This document shows positions 24,701-35,249 of a DNA stretch of 64,000 nt, piece after piece. Numbering within the stretch: position 1 is the stretch's first letter; every line of letters starts with the position of its first letter. The DNA comes from Phialophora verrucosa. Its lineage: Eukaryota > Ascomycota > Eurotiomycetes > Chaetothyriales > Herpotrichiellaceae. The notes under the pieces were generated by a model. That model had not been told where the DNA came from. It did not search any database and saw only the letters and a program-made list of their open reading frames with translations. The stretch is taken from assembly GCA_002099365.1 (NCBI GenBank), contig MSED01000004.1, forward strand, positions 682,001 through 746,000, read 5' to 3'. The position numbers and the translations under genes were made by a program.

Positions 24701-25249
24701 GAATGGGCTGTAGCTGACTCGGACTGTGAACTTTCTCTGTCGAAGTCAAAAACGAAGCTCAAGTCTTTCAGCTTCGCTGGCGCGTCTAGTGGCACTCTGC
24801 GAAGTAGCTCTGTGGGACAATATGATGGCAACGACAGTTTCATCGACGACGAAGATGCCGGACCTGCCTTATCCCCTGTGCCACGGGGACAATCGAGCCC
24901 GCAGGGCGCTGCAAGGGGCCTTGAAGATGATCTTTCTTCTCTCGCTTCCTTGCGGTCGCCCTTGTCGCCAGATTTCTCTACCAAGCAGGACGTCGAAATG
25001 ACTAAACGCTTCTTCATCTCCCAAGAGAGTATTGACTACGATGCTATGGACGAGGAGTTGCCCGATCTCGAGGATTTGGTCTCAGACAGGAAGGGGAGGA
25101 AGGCTCAGCCCAACAAGGGTTCGAATATCTCTATGCCGGCTTCTCGAAATTGGTCGACAGTGAGGAAGGAGTCAGGGGATGCCGAGACGTCGAACGCCAG
25201 AAGCAGGAAGAGGCCAAGGAGAATATTAGATAGCGATGACGATGAATGA
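21749..25249 (+). CDS. MPH1: ATP-dependent DNA helicase Mph1 (FANCM family)
   Basis: An intronless protein of 1166 residues, within the usual fungal Mph1 size. Superfamily 2 motifs appear in order: Walker A as PTGLGKT (about residue 279), a DEAH box as VVDEAHKATG (about 380), motif III as ALTATPG (about 413), and motif VI as QRMGRTGRKRAG (about 722). The FANCM-type insert lies between the two RecA lobes. The acidic N-terminus and the long Ser/Asp/Lys-rich C-terminus ending in RKRPRR and DSDDDE are typical disordered regions. Mph1 unwinds D-loops and remodels stalled forks, favouring non-crossover repair in the nucleus. No frame damage is seen. Confidence 0.97.
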   Translation: MDFLDDEAEESSDVLVPSSQPEHGARSHKRRRLDPDLSHSCSQEDDYDLPSRRDGEGKENKKSKYEDRIYVPAGKSHPDTFVTQLTQQYSSPSRIRGPRWQKPQKWPSPSPSPSPPRALPPVRASTHPTPQAPPTEDEFDVDEADELEFLAALDDADAELEFMASNNVSSPANGDIGDGRYRDRPAHALAPRPPLQKSSSFRQTTLHGIHTTQPGPTRTQTQPRAHNWPLANRNEPPTHHEIDRDAMCTWVYPTNLGRIRDYQYNIVHKGLFHNVLVALPTGLGKTFIAATVMLNWYRWTKSAQIIFVAPTKPLVSQQIDACFNIAGIPRSQTTMLTGEVAPAIRAEEWQQKRVFFMTPQTLINDLKHGYCDPKKIVLVVVDEAHKATGSYAYVEVVKFLRRFNSSFRVLALTATPGKDVETVQEVIDGLGIARVEIRTEDSLDIRDFVHSRNIQTEVFDNSEEITMALELLSATLQPLLNKLHSQGAAWGKDPTRITLFGLKMSWDKWQSSEAGRGASQPVKGMIKAISTVLMSLAHNIELLKYHGIGPFYHKMKMFVQEAGNGKTAKQITNDENFKKMMNRLALWINDPDFEGHPKLSYLKTVVLNHFMNAGEGTARLNFEPTNTRIMVFAHYRDSAEEIVRVLNRHGPMIRAHVFVGQSGTKGGSEGMNQKTQLDIIKKFKAGEYNTIVATSIGEEGLDIGEVDLIVCYDCSKSPIRMLQRMGRTGRKRAGNIVLLMMRGKEEQDFAQSEDNYQKMQAKIASGKEFNFHDELSPRIVPKEIAPEVDMRVVEIPAENTQPGSVEPTRKRGTKAKRLQKKFHMPDGVETGFAFVGNGNKKSKAKQNETITSKSERDDQAAVLPSLKDLLLSETETQQLEDRYVRLAGSEDEYIQFVRFDAYPEQQRRLGKTCSVKHSKKTKNLVRAYKAMNVSSRDWDRPTKCEEIEDDDLCLDSEVDKRSTKPSVKKTKAKSLLSPATTANFEWAVADSDCELSLSKSKTKLKSFSFAGASSGTLRSSSVGQYDGNDSFIDDEDAGPALSPVPRGQSSPQGAARGLEDDLSSLASLRSPLSPDFSTKQDVEMTKRFFISQESIDYDAMDEELPDLEDLVSDRKGRKAQPNKGSNISMPASRNWSTVRKESGDAETSNARSRKRPRRILDSDDDE

Positions 25250-26801
25250 TATGGCAGGACTAGCGCTTGTTTTTCTTGGACAAATCGAATTCGCGTACTC
25301 TACAACAGCAGTGCAAGAGATCTGGTCTACAAATGTGACAGCCAGCCTGACGATTTTGACGGCGTCTCAGCAAATGATTCATTCGTGCTAGACATTGGCA
25401 ACCGTCGCAAGTCTGAAAGCGCAAAATCGTCAATATGGTACCCACGTTGCGAGATACGACATGACGAAAGAGGTGGCAGATATCTTCGTTCTCCTGAACG
25501 ACTGTCCGAGCAGAAGTCAAACCACGAAGAACCATGGCGACGCTGCACTAGAACTCCTGTCCTCTACAGGAGACCCTGAGCAGCCCACGGACGCTGCTCG
25601 ACCCCGCCCTCGCCGTATTGAACAGCAAGCCCCACAGGCCCAAAACGGAGGATGGGCTCCCGGACCTCATTCATCCCAGCCTGGTGACCGTTTCATCGAA
25701 GTCGCTAGGCTGAGAGTTCGAGGTGGCGGAGGTCTTATTAATCTCCTGCAGTTGATCGCACTGGTGATCAACTGAGTAGTAAAGGCTCAGTCTTGGAAGG
25801 CATCGCTGGTATACCCTTTGAAGTTCCCACGACGGTATGGGTTTTGCACGCAGTTTCTCAGTGAAAATATTCTTCTACACTCACTGGACAGCCAAGCATC
25901 GTTGCAACCATTACCCCCATACTCCTCTTGCTCGGCAGATTTCAAGACTGAGCTCCAAAGCTACAGATGACAGTTTCAGAATTCCGCTGAGCTCAGTGAG
26001 GCTATTGCAACCGTCAGTCCATTATCCCCTCAATTGGATGACGCTGATAGATCCTGCAATCAAACGGTGCTATGGCGTTGCGGCCGAGGGAAACCGGCAC
26101 GAAGTCGACAGCAGCCACAAGTACTTCGCGGTCCGCCACTCGATGCCAATGGCTAGAACTCCTCAGCTGAATTGAGTCTTGTTCCATTTACCGATAGTCA
26201 ACCAATAGGAGAAGGCTGTCTAGGTCAAGCCACGTTGCGGGCGTTAGAGGCGCCCACAGGGTTGCTTCTTGCTGCAGAACGGGCGTTACTAACCAGCTGC
26301 CAGCTATCTCCTATATCCTCGCTCTTCTCTTTCATGATGATGTTCCCGGATTTATCCGCTGGCTAGTCGACGATGATGAGGAGTAGCTACTTCTGGGCGA
26401 GTCGCGCCTCTCAACATATCGCCACAAAGCACAACTGGGCATGGTTGACATTTGTGCTGCGATCGAGCCTCAGCCTGATCGCTAGGGGCTAGAACCAGCA
26501 GCCACATTTAGAGTTTCAGCTGCCAAGACCTGCCTGTGTTGACCACTGCATCAGTGACAGACGAACGAGCGAGCGGCCCTTGCATTCTCACATCCAATTG
26601 CAGCCCGCCCCGTGGCGTTCATCCATCCTGTGAAAAATCAAACTATCCCTGCTCCAGCATGGACCAGATCGAGATATTCTTGGCTGGCACAAGATCTGAA
26701 TATAAGGCTGCAGACACCTACAGCCTCACGAGTGGACTTTTTTGGTAGCTTTTGTCAAATCGTGAGATCGGCGAAAACTACGTGCGAAGCTCTATCGACA
26801 A
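25250..26801. other. intergenic, 1.5 kb
   Basis: No supportable gene. Short ORFs such as 25395-25775 begin at non-ATG codons and lack motifs. A TATAAGG at 26701-26707 lies about 100 bases before the CorA-like start. Confidence 0.45.
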
Positions 26802-29800
26802 ATGGCCTCTCCAGTCTCTCCCGCCACGGGGTCGACACCACCACTGGAAGGGACGAGAGGAGAACAGGCCCTCGAGAATGAGCCTCTTGTCGCAACCGCT
26901 GACATTCATACGGATGCTCAGCAGTCATCTGCTGCAGGTGCGGCGGGCACCATGCCTGGCGCTTCAAATGAGAGCATAAGCGACTCTGGTCCAGGAAAGC
27001 GTGAGCACCAAATAAGTCGAATTTAGAGGCACATGAATTGCTCACTTTATGCCAGATTCGGCCTCAAGATATATGCCGAAGCTCCCCGAGCCCGAGATAC
27101 TTCTTTCCAGCAAATCGATGGAATTCGAAAAACATATTCACGCGTCCATAATTGACTTCCATGACCTTGAGGGCGACAAGTATTACTTTGTGCGTGGTCA
27201 GCCAACAATCACCCAGCTCTTAGATGAAACAGGGCCTGCGGATTATATGCTCAAGTCGGTCGAAGAAGATTCTCGCAGCTCGAATCCTGATTTGCGATGG
27301 ATCCACTTGCCTGCGAATAACATGTCCTGGGTTGTGGTATGTTCTTTCGCCATGGTCTTGGTGGCTTCAAGCTAGAACTGTCGTAGAGGCTGGTGACTTC
27401 CATCTACGATAATGCGCGCCGCTCCGCGAATCAAGGCTCTCAAGACGAGACTGGTGGGAGCAGTTCGGTAAACCAGCGTGAAGGTAGGCGCACTTCCACG
27501 TGAGATTGATTGCTCAACTCACCGAAAATCAACTTTAGAAATGAGCAGCCATTCTGCCTTGGAGCCGGGATTACTTCTCACCCCAGAGTTCTGGACAAAA
27601 CGGAGATCCAATACCTATACCGGTCAGCTCGCGTCCCAGGGGCGGTTCCTACAGCCGGTTTATTCGAGGATATTCACCAGTTAAATCCCCTCGGATCGTG
27701 TCTGATAGAAGGAAACTAACACTGCCGCAGGGTTACTCCCGGGCCATGAAAATACTCTTGGAGAGCCAGACCACAATTCAAACTCAGTAATTTTCGTAAG
27801 CATGGACTCGATAACTGACTGCTACTTCTAACATGCTCTGTTGATGCCATATATACACTGGGAAAAGCGAGACATGTACGTACTCAGAAACAAATGTCTT
27901 GACTATCTGGCACGAAAGGGCGATTTGAAGAAGAACCCCGGGCCACAAACGAACCGATTGGAGACAGAACTATCACTGCGAAGACGAATATTAATCCAGA
28001 AAGCAACGGAGAAAATTCGTGGAGCAGATGCGACAGCAACTGTTTGGAAACGATTCGATGTGGAGAAGGTTTGGGAAAATGTGAAAGAGCTTCCCACGGA
28101 AGCCCTGCTCGTACTTGCGTATGTCAACGAAAATTCTCCCCTGCATGTGAGGCGTACGCTTGACCAGTCCTTCTACTACACGTTGCCGGACGAAGACATT
28201 AGGAAAAGAGACCTGGACCAAGTTTTATATCGCCACACAGAGAAGTTAGGCATGGGCGGAAACTCTCGTCTCTTCATGGTAGACCAACTCTGGTTATGGG
28301 TACTGGATGTCCCGGGCCAGAAGAGTATTGCACCCCCGCGCCGCTTGACTACGCTTCGGAGGCTCATATGCAAACATAGAAACTATCATCACCGCCTTCC
28401 CAAGACGCTGGAGAGGAGATCACGAGCTGTATGCCGAAGACAACACTGACATATACGAAAGAATATTCACGGCTCTCCAAAGACCAGGAGGAGAGGTCAA
28501 TTCCCCCAGCGATCTTATTTCTCTGATCGTTGACAAATGTACCGGCATTTTTCATCCTCTAGCGGACGAGGGAGACCCAGAAATTGATTTCCTGGGTGTC
28601 TTTGCAGTCGCTATTGGGAATGTTGTAAGTGTTAAGCAAGGGAAAGAAGTGTCAATCGAATTCTAAAGTGTCAGACAGGCTGATGAGCAAACCAAACTCG
28701 CAAATCTTCTCTGCAACAGCTCAGAGAGGCTAAACGCTCTGCAAGATCGGAGGGATGAGATGTTGCGGGCATCGTTGAGGGAACGATTGTCGGGCGTCCC
28801 AAGCCAAAGAGACAGCGAGGAAGGCCGAAACAGCAAGGACACCTCCAAGGTGTCCAAGGTTGAAGAGACTGCCACCGGTAAAAAGGCCCGGTATGTAGAC
28901 TTCTTGCTGTTTTGGAAGAACAAGACCGACACTGGGAATGAGAAGAGCGGTCAGGCAAGGGAAGGAAAAACTAACTCTGACACTCAAACGCACACGCAAA
29001 AGAAGAAAGACGAATCTGTGATAAAGACAAAGGCTCGTGTCGATGGTCCAAAAGCCAAGGTTGACGGTGAGAAACAGGCGGATAATCCACCGGCCCCAGA
29101 GAAAACTGAAAACTCCTCCGAAGCTGCAGCTTGGTTCAGAGACAGATCCGTCGAAGACTTTACGGTACAAGTCGTGTTGTCTGACCTGAAGGAGGTCCTC
29201 ACCAGTGGCAGCATCTCAGAGATTGAGAACATGATGGAAGTCGAGATGAACTCCCTAGTGAAGATTACGAGAGAAACAAAAGTGCTGACTGAGATCAAAG
29301 ACATAATGGACGAGCTGAATACAATCTCCTACAACTTCCAACAACAAGCTAAGATCGTCAATGCAATGGTAGAAGATTGCGTTACAATGCGGCACCATGC
29401 CGAAATGGAGAGTCGGAAGAAATCAGATGAGAAGTTCCGAAAATGGAAAGCTGAGAAGTCCCGAAGACAATTGGTTGCTGAAATCAAGCTGAAGAACTTG
29501 AAGGATTCACTGCCGAGGGGTCGCAAGATAGCCAACAAGACAGGAAAGCTAACGGCGAGGACAAAGGGAAAAGAAAGGGAGTCCTCTGTGATCTTGGACG
29601 ATCTGAAGACCACGGTCGACGACTTTCAGAGAATGAGTGAGCGGAAGTTCAAGGAAGAGTATCAAAGGCTGAAAGACCGGCGTGATCGAGAATACGGAGC
29701 CGCAAAAGTAACTCGTGACCAACAGGAAGAGAAGTACAGACGACTCCACGGCTTGCTGCTGAAGCGCGAAGAAGACATCAAAAATCTTTCAGCCGAAGCA

Positions 29801-30555
29801 GCCAGGGTGTATGAATCGGTGAGCATTCGGTGTTTCATGGACCAACAGAGTCAATCACATGGCTAACCGGAGAGATGTAGTTGTGCGCCCTGTTGGACCT
29901 CAAGCAAAAGCAGGCGAGTGTTTCTGAGGCCTTCTCAGCGCGGCAAGAAGCGAAAGAAACTGCCAGGCAGGGTCAAACAATCCTACTCTTCACGATCATA
30001 ACAATCATATTTGTAAGGCAAGCTCTCGTTCCCCCCTTGGACTCTAGAGGCTGATGATATTCACGACTTAGATGCCTCTATCCTTCGTTGCTTCCCTGTT
30101 CAGCATGAATGCTCGCCCGATACAGAGTACCGCACTCCGTTCAGTGGGCGATGTTTTCAGAATCATGTGTATGCAATCTGTTGGTAAGCTTTGAGAGACG
30201 AGGATGAGGATGCTGACCGTTGGATGTAGTCCCTACCACCGCCGGGGTTGTAGTTTTCTCTCTAATTTTCGCCTACAACTCCTACGTCGGCTGGTTCTTG
30301 AAAGGCATATTCAATTTTCGCCAGAACAGGCTATCCAGGAAGGAATACTCGGCAATGCAGCTACCGCCAGCGACACCTAAGACGGAGCAGTCGCGAGTAT
30401 CCAAAGGGGAAAAGAATGCTGCGGTGGCATCAGGAGCGCGGCCTCCGGGTGCGCCAACTCCACCGAGGGCAGAAGTCAGCAGGCCGACTTTCTTCAAAAG
30501 ATTCGTTCCTTCTCGGCACCCTTCAATCCGCCCTACACAGCCCGGTGATGTCTAA
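26802..30555 (+). CDS. CorA-like Mg2+ transporter family protein, 11 exons
   Basis: Exons 26802-27000, 27056-27336, 27387-27483, 27539-27679, 27731-27795, 27844-28324, 28380-28624, 28679-29818, 29881-30012, 30072-30168 and 30230-30555 give 1067 residues, all in phase. The family core is present: RTLDQSFYY, MVDQLWLWVLD, the rejoined TIITAFPRRW, then a long charged coiled coil (exon 8) and LLDLKQKQASVSEAFSAR before two C-terminal membrane segments. Known CorA proteins are oligomeric divalent-cation channels with the pore-loop motif GMN after the first segment; here it reads SMN. The intron at 27796 has a GTAAGC donor and a CTAAC branch site, but the expected acceptor ends TTG. An NPGP motif of 2A type lies at 27934-27945. 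A poly-basic, proline-rich tail follows the second segment. Transport activity is uncertain. Confidence 0.85.
27919..27945 (+). other. 2A-like GD-x-x-x-NPGP motif in the CorA-like ORF
   Basis: Codons 27919-27945 read GDLKKNPGP, preceded by a leucine-containing stretch (LDYLARK). Ribosome-skipping 2A peptides have D-x-E-x-NPGP after a hydrophobic/helical segment. All positions match except lysine for glutamate. Skipping would split the product after residue 294. Activity is unproven and the E-to-K change would be expected to weaken it. Confidence 0.5.
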
Positions 30556-31159
30556 GTAGCAAGGGGCTGATTGAAGTACCATTGCAAGCTTGGGGAGTTT
30601 GAAGGGACTGGATTGGGCACGTGAGCCGGCATGAGGAAATAGTCGCTCATTATGAGAAGACCGTAGATCAAGGACAGCTATTCCTTTTTGGACTGCAACT
30701 ATGTTGCTCGATGAATGGGAAGGGATATCCAACGAGGAAGATTCTAGTGTCGGCAAAATGTTCGGTGTATGTCATTGTCATCACGTTGATTACGTGGTTG
30801 GTGTCACCCTCATCGAGCAATGGATATTTGCATCAGCCCCTCATAGGCATTGAACGCGCCATGAACGAAACAAACATGCCCTTTAGTTCAGTATTCGACG
30901 ATATACCGGTCCCATACATTCAGCTTTGAGTATGAAGACCACGGCGCACATGTTACTACGTAAACGCGGGACCGGAGGATCATTTCCAGCGCGATGGAGA
31001 TTTCGGACCCGAGGCCGGCAGAACAGAGTTAGATATCGCTCTTGAGCACGGAGACATTGCTGTGGGGCATAATTATTACATCCCTTCGATCTGGCCTCTT
31101 CGGGGCGACGAGCCCTCCAGAAGTGCAGGCCTATTTTCATACTTGACGCTGACACTACT
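30556..31159. other. intergenic, convergent 3' flanks
   Basis: This lies between the CorA-like gene and the permease pseudogene. No gene is recognised. Confidence 0.45.
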
Positions 31160-32847
31160 CTATTTCCACACCAAGGTAAATGCGTGCAAAACCCCATACC
31201 GGCTGGTCTGTTGCTTCTTGGGTTGATCCAGGCTCATCCAAACCTCGGCGTCGGCTTCAATCTCTCTCATGTTGGACGACAAATCTACATTTGTTGGCTT
31301 CAGCACCCACGGATCAGATCTCCCCCAGGTCGATTTATGACCGACCCAGAGCACCAAAAAGATGGGAATGCCCAGATACGTGGTTAGGAACCCGCTTGCC
31401 GTGAAGACGCCGGGGTAGAAAACGGTAAAGCCGTTCATCAACAGGAGGATCGTAAAGAAGAAGATGCAGATCCACGATGCATACGGTTGGATGCGTGTGC
31501 TGTAGGGGACCGTGACGTCTTGTGCCAAACACGCCTTTCGGAATCGGATGAAGGTGACGCAGCATACAATCCAGCTCGTGAACCCTGCCGTGTTGGTAAG
31601 ATTGATGAACCAGTTGAATACCACGCCCGCCTCGGAACTGCAGTTGAGGTATGCCAAAAGTGCAAAACAGCTGCTGGCCATGACCGCGTAGATGGGCAAG
31701 CCGTAGCGCGTACACCTGGTGAAGATGTTCGGTGCGTTCCCGGCCACTGCAAGAGAGTACAGAGCTCGGCTCGACATGTAGAGGTACGAGTTACCCGCCG
31801 ACCAGGCGCTCAGGAGGATCCCTGCATTGATGATCGATGGCAGGGTGGAGATACCGGCATTGCGGATGGCAATGACCCACGGAGAGGCATTGGCATTCCC
31901 AGCGCTGGAAGTCAGTCCCTCGGCATCGGAGGCACAGATGATGCCAATGGCTAACGCGCCCAGGACGTAAAAGAATACCAGTCGGATAAAGTAGTGGCGG
32001 GCTGCTATGGGCACATTCTTGCGAGGATTTCGCATTTCTCCCGCCGAGAAGACAATGAACTACGGCCCAAAATAGAAGGAGAAGCCAGAGAAGACCAGGA
32101 CGTAGAGGAAGGCTGTAAAGCGGCCGCCCGCCCCGCCGACAATGTAGGCTTTGGTTGCCCCCGGCTCGTTTCAATAGCGGAAGCCAAGACGATCATGGGT
32201 CGGCCCTCCACCGAGCATCAAGATGGAGGAGAGCAGCAGTAGGCCCAGGATCATGACGACCTTGACGCCGGCGAACCAGAATTCGATTTCCGCGTAGATG
32301 CCGACAGGGCAGAAGTTGAGGCCCACAATGATGATCAGCAGAATGGTGATAAAGACGGAGATGTGCACGCCATTCGGCCAGTAGTTGATGACATGCTCAC
32401 GGCGGTAATTTCGTAGGCCACGATGATGCCGAACGAGTAGAAGTACAGCCAGCCCAGGGCAAAGCCCAGAGATGGCGAAACAAATCGGGAGCAGTAGTAG
32501 GCCATCGAGCAGCCGGAGATGGGCAGGTAAGTGGTAATCTCGGCCACTGCAGTGACAACGCCATAGACCAGCAGCGAGATTATGCAGTAGGCGAGGAGAA
32601 GGAAGGCTGGGCCTCCAACGGAAAGGGCTTGACCTGCGCCCACGAAAAGACCGGTGCCGATAGTCCCCCCAATGGCTATCATCTGCGCATGTCGAGATTT
32701 GATATCCCTCTTGGTGCCGGCATGCTCGAGAAGCTGAAATGGAACCTGATCCCCATTGGAGCAAGTCTCCACTTTGGATATGTCTGGCTCGACCGTTATG
32801 TTCTTGTTAGAAGCCGTTTCTTTCCCAGAGATGGCGTCGGCTGCCAT
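31160..32847 (-). pseudogene. amino-acid/GABA permease, inactivated
   Basis: The full-length frame corresponds to about 562 residues of an APC-family amino-acid permease, the size of intact homologues. It has a polar N-terminus, the IGGTIGTGLFVGAGQAL signature of the first membrane segment, GWLYFYSFG, FWFAGVKVVMILGLL, GFRY, GEMRNPRKNVP and a normal C-terminus. Three lesions break it. One base appears lost near 32400 (after YEITA). A TGA at 32171-32173 stands where a tryptophan is expected after GFRY. A TAG at 32060-32062 stands in the FYFGP-x-FIVFSAGE segment. None is explained by an intron. Intact, it would have imported an amino acid or related amine across the plasma membrane. It is divergent from the monooxygenase and probably belonged to the same cluster. 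Confidence 0.85.
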
Positions 32848-33572
32848 GGTAGACAAGCAGCGGAGTATGGAGACCGTCAATTTGACCTGCAAAGTATTAA
32901 GCTTGAAGTACCCAGTCCCGGCGGACCAATCACTTACTCTTGTGAAGAAGCATGGCGATATCTACACTTGCGCTCAGAGAGCATGAGCCGTTGGGCCCCA
33001 GAGAAGGGTCGCCGATAAGTGTATGGTAAGGAAGACCCCTGTCCTCCCGCAATCTGGAGGTCTGCATCTCCGCATTGGCTGGTGAGAAAGTCCATCCATG
33101 CCTTTCGATGGCTTTTCTGATCGACTGTAGGGCGTTTCAGCCACCTGAGACGACCCTGGGAATCATCAGATTTATCGCGTGAATGATTTGGGTTAGAGCA
33201 GAGGGGGGGTGTCCATGGTTGGCAAGTCTTCCCTACACGTGATCGCGCTGCCTTGCCGTCCAGGAGTGGGCAATTCCGACGAGTTCTGCCGCGGCTGACA
33301 CTGAGATATCCGTTGGAGAAGAAGAGGTAGGTAGCGCCACCTGATTCCCGCGCTCGAAAAGCCATTCCATGTCAAAGCAACCAGTCGTGGGGGCGTAGCA
33401 GTGTGGCATGATCCGTGACTTTCACACTTCTCACTCCGCCGAGGTTGGATCAGCGGCGATAAAAGAAGGCGATCTGAGAATTGCCCGGCCGTGGAACTCA
33501 GCTTCTGTCTGATCGACTTGTCCGCGATCACTTGTGCGAAGCAGGCTCACTCCGTGGAACAACTGTACCACT
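32848..33572. promoter_or_regulatory. divergent promoter region, permease pseudogene / monooxygenase
   Basis: The shared upstream region contains an inverted repeat CGCCG-N12-CGGCG (33437-33458), directly followed by an ATAAAAG TATA-like box (33459-33465) about 110 bases before the monooxygenase ATG. Inverted CGG/CCG half-sites are the usual targets of Zn2Cys6 dimers, and such a regulator is encoded at 37137. The link is inferred. Confidence 0.35.
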
Positions 33573-35249
33573 ATGGGCTCCATCCGTACCGAGGAAGAGC
33601 AGGTCTACGACGTCCTCATCGTTGGAGCCGGACTTTCGGGCATCTGCAGTCTCTACCATCTTCGAGCACGTTTTCCATCGTGGCGTATCAAAGTGCTCGA
33701 AGCCGGTTCGGATGTTGGGGGTACTTGGTACTGGAACCGCTATCCAGGGGCTCGCTTTGACTCTGAGTCTGTCTCTTACGGCTTCTCATGGGACAAAGAG
33801 CTCCTGCAGGAATGGCATTGGAAGGAAAGCTTTTCTCCGCAGCCAGAGACTCTCAAGTACATCCAGCGCGTGGCACAAAAGCATGACCTGAAGAAGGACA
33901 TCCGGTTCGACACGCGTATTAAATCCGCGTGCTGGGATGACGCCACCTCTACCTGGCAATTCGTGGATCAAGCTGGTGTCGCTTACAGGACAACGTTTTT
34001 CGTCAGCTGTCTCGGCTTCTTGTCAGCGCCAACCCTGCCCAACATTCCTGGCGTTCAGGACTTCCAGGGAGAGCAATTTCACACATCACAATGGCCGCAA
34101 GACTTTGTTCTGAGTCGCGATTTCGCCGGTAAACGAATTGGCGTGATCGGAACTGGTGCGACCGGCATCCAGGCCATCACTGAAATAGCCAAGGAACCAA
34201 GCATAAAGTCACTCCACGTCTTCCAGCGGACTGCGAACTGGTCGGCGCCGCTGCGCAATACAGCAATCACATCAGAGCAGATGGATCGACACAGGGCAGA
34301 ATATGCCTCCGTCTTTGAACGCTGTGCGGCCACGCCAATGTGTTTCCTCCACCAAGCTGATCCACGCAAGTCCTCTGAGGTTACAGATGACGAGAGACTG
34401 GCGTTGTGGGAATCACTCTACGCGCAACCTGGCTTTGCCAAGTGGCTGGGTGCGTTCAGCGACACCTACACCGACCGGGCGGCCAACAAGCTTTACTCCG
34501 ATTTCATGGCCAGCAAGATCAGGGAACGGGTGCATGATCCCGCCTTGGCGGAGAAGTTGATTCCCAAAAATCACGGTTTCGGCACGCGACGAGTACCTCT
34601 GGAAAGTGGCTATTTTGAGTCGTACAATCGGCCCAACGTCCACCTAGTTGATCTGCAAGAAACGCCCATCGAAAAGATAACGTCTCGGGGCATTGTGACT
34701 TCGGACCACCAGGAACATGAGTTAGACGTGTTGATCTTCGCCACAGGCTTCAATGCCATTACTGGAGCCTTTAGCGCCATTGAATGGCGTGGAAGAGATG
34801 GACGCCCACTGCTTGGTAGCAGCGATGACGAAAAAGGCCGACTGGCAGTCTGGGTGGACCATAGGCCGAGGACCTTCCTTGGTATCACCGTGCCCTCCAT
34901 GCCGAACATGTTCATGGTTTTGGGGCCTCACCAACCATTCGGCAACGCGACTCGCAGTATCGAGCACGCTGTACAGGTCATCTCCGACCTCTTGCAGTAT
35001 TGCAAAGACCACAATTACGCGCAAGTCGAGCCCACCGAAGAAGCTGTCGAAGAATGGACTGAACACGTCATTCAGAGCAGCAAGGGAGCATTGTCCAACG
35101 AGGTCGACAGCTGGATGACGGGCATCAACACGAACGTTGCCGGAAAGACGACCCGCAGTGTAGCCCGGTACGCTGGTAGTGCTATAGAATTTCGCAGACG
35201 ATGTGAAGCTTCGAAATCGGCCGGGTGGAAGGGCTTGCAGTTTGCTTGA
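33573..35249 (+). CDS. Baeyer-Villiger-type flavin monooxygenase
   Basis: An intronless protein of 558 residues; the start is the ATG at 33573. Two Rossmann motifs, GAGLSG (18-23, FAD) and GTGATG (about 193, NADPH), flank the Baeyer-Villiger fingerprint FQGEQFHTSQW (164-174, pattern F-x-G-x3-H-x3-W). GTWYWNRYPGARFD and the late ATGFN motif are also typical. Enzymes of this class insert one oxygen next to a ketone, giving an ester or lactone, using NADPH and O2 in the cytosol. The substrate is unknown. Neighbouring SDRs could supply the ketone. No disruption is seen, unlike the adjacent permease. Confidence 0.93.
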   Translation: MGSIRTEEEQVYDVLIVGAGLSGICSLYHLRARFPSWRIKVLEAGSDVGGTWYWNRYPGARFDSESVSYGFSWDKELLQEWHWKESFSPQPETLKYIQRVAQKHDLKKDIRFDTRIKSACWDDATSTWQFVDQAGVAYRTTFFVSCLGFLSAPTLPNIPGVQDFQGEQFHTSQWPQDFVLSRDFAGKRIGVIGTGATGIQAITEIAKEPSIKSLHVFQRTANWSAPLRNTAITSEQMDRHRAEYASVFERCAATPMCFLHQADPRKSSEVTDDERLALWESLYAQPGFAKWLGAFSDTYTDRAANKLYSDFMASKIRERVHDPALAEKLIPKNHGFGTRRVPLESGYFESYNRPNVHLVDLQETPIEKITSRGIVTSDHQEHELDVLIFATGFNAITGAFSAIEWRGRDGRPLLGSSDDEKGRLAVWVDHRPRTFLGITVPSMPNMFMVLGPHQPFGNATRSIEHAVQVISDLLQYCKDHNYAQVEPTEEAVEEWTEHVIQSSKGALSNEVDSWMTGINTNVAGKTTRSVARYAGSAIEFRRRCEASKSAGWKGLQFA

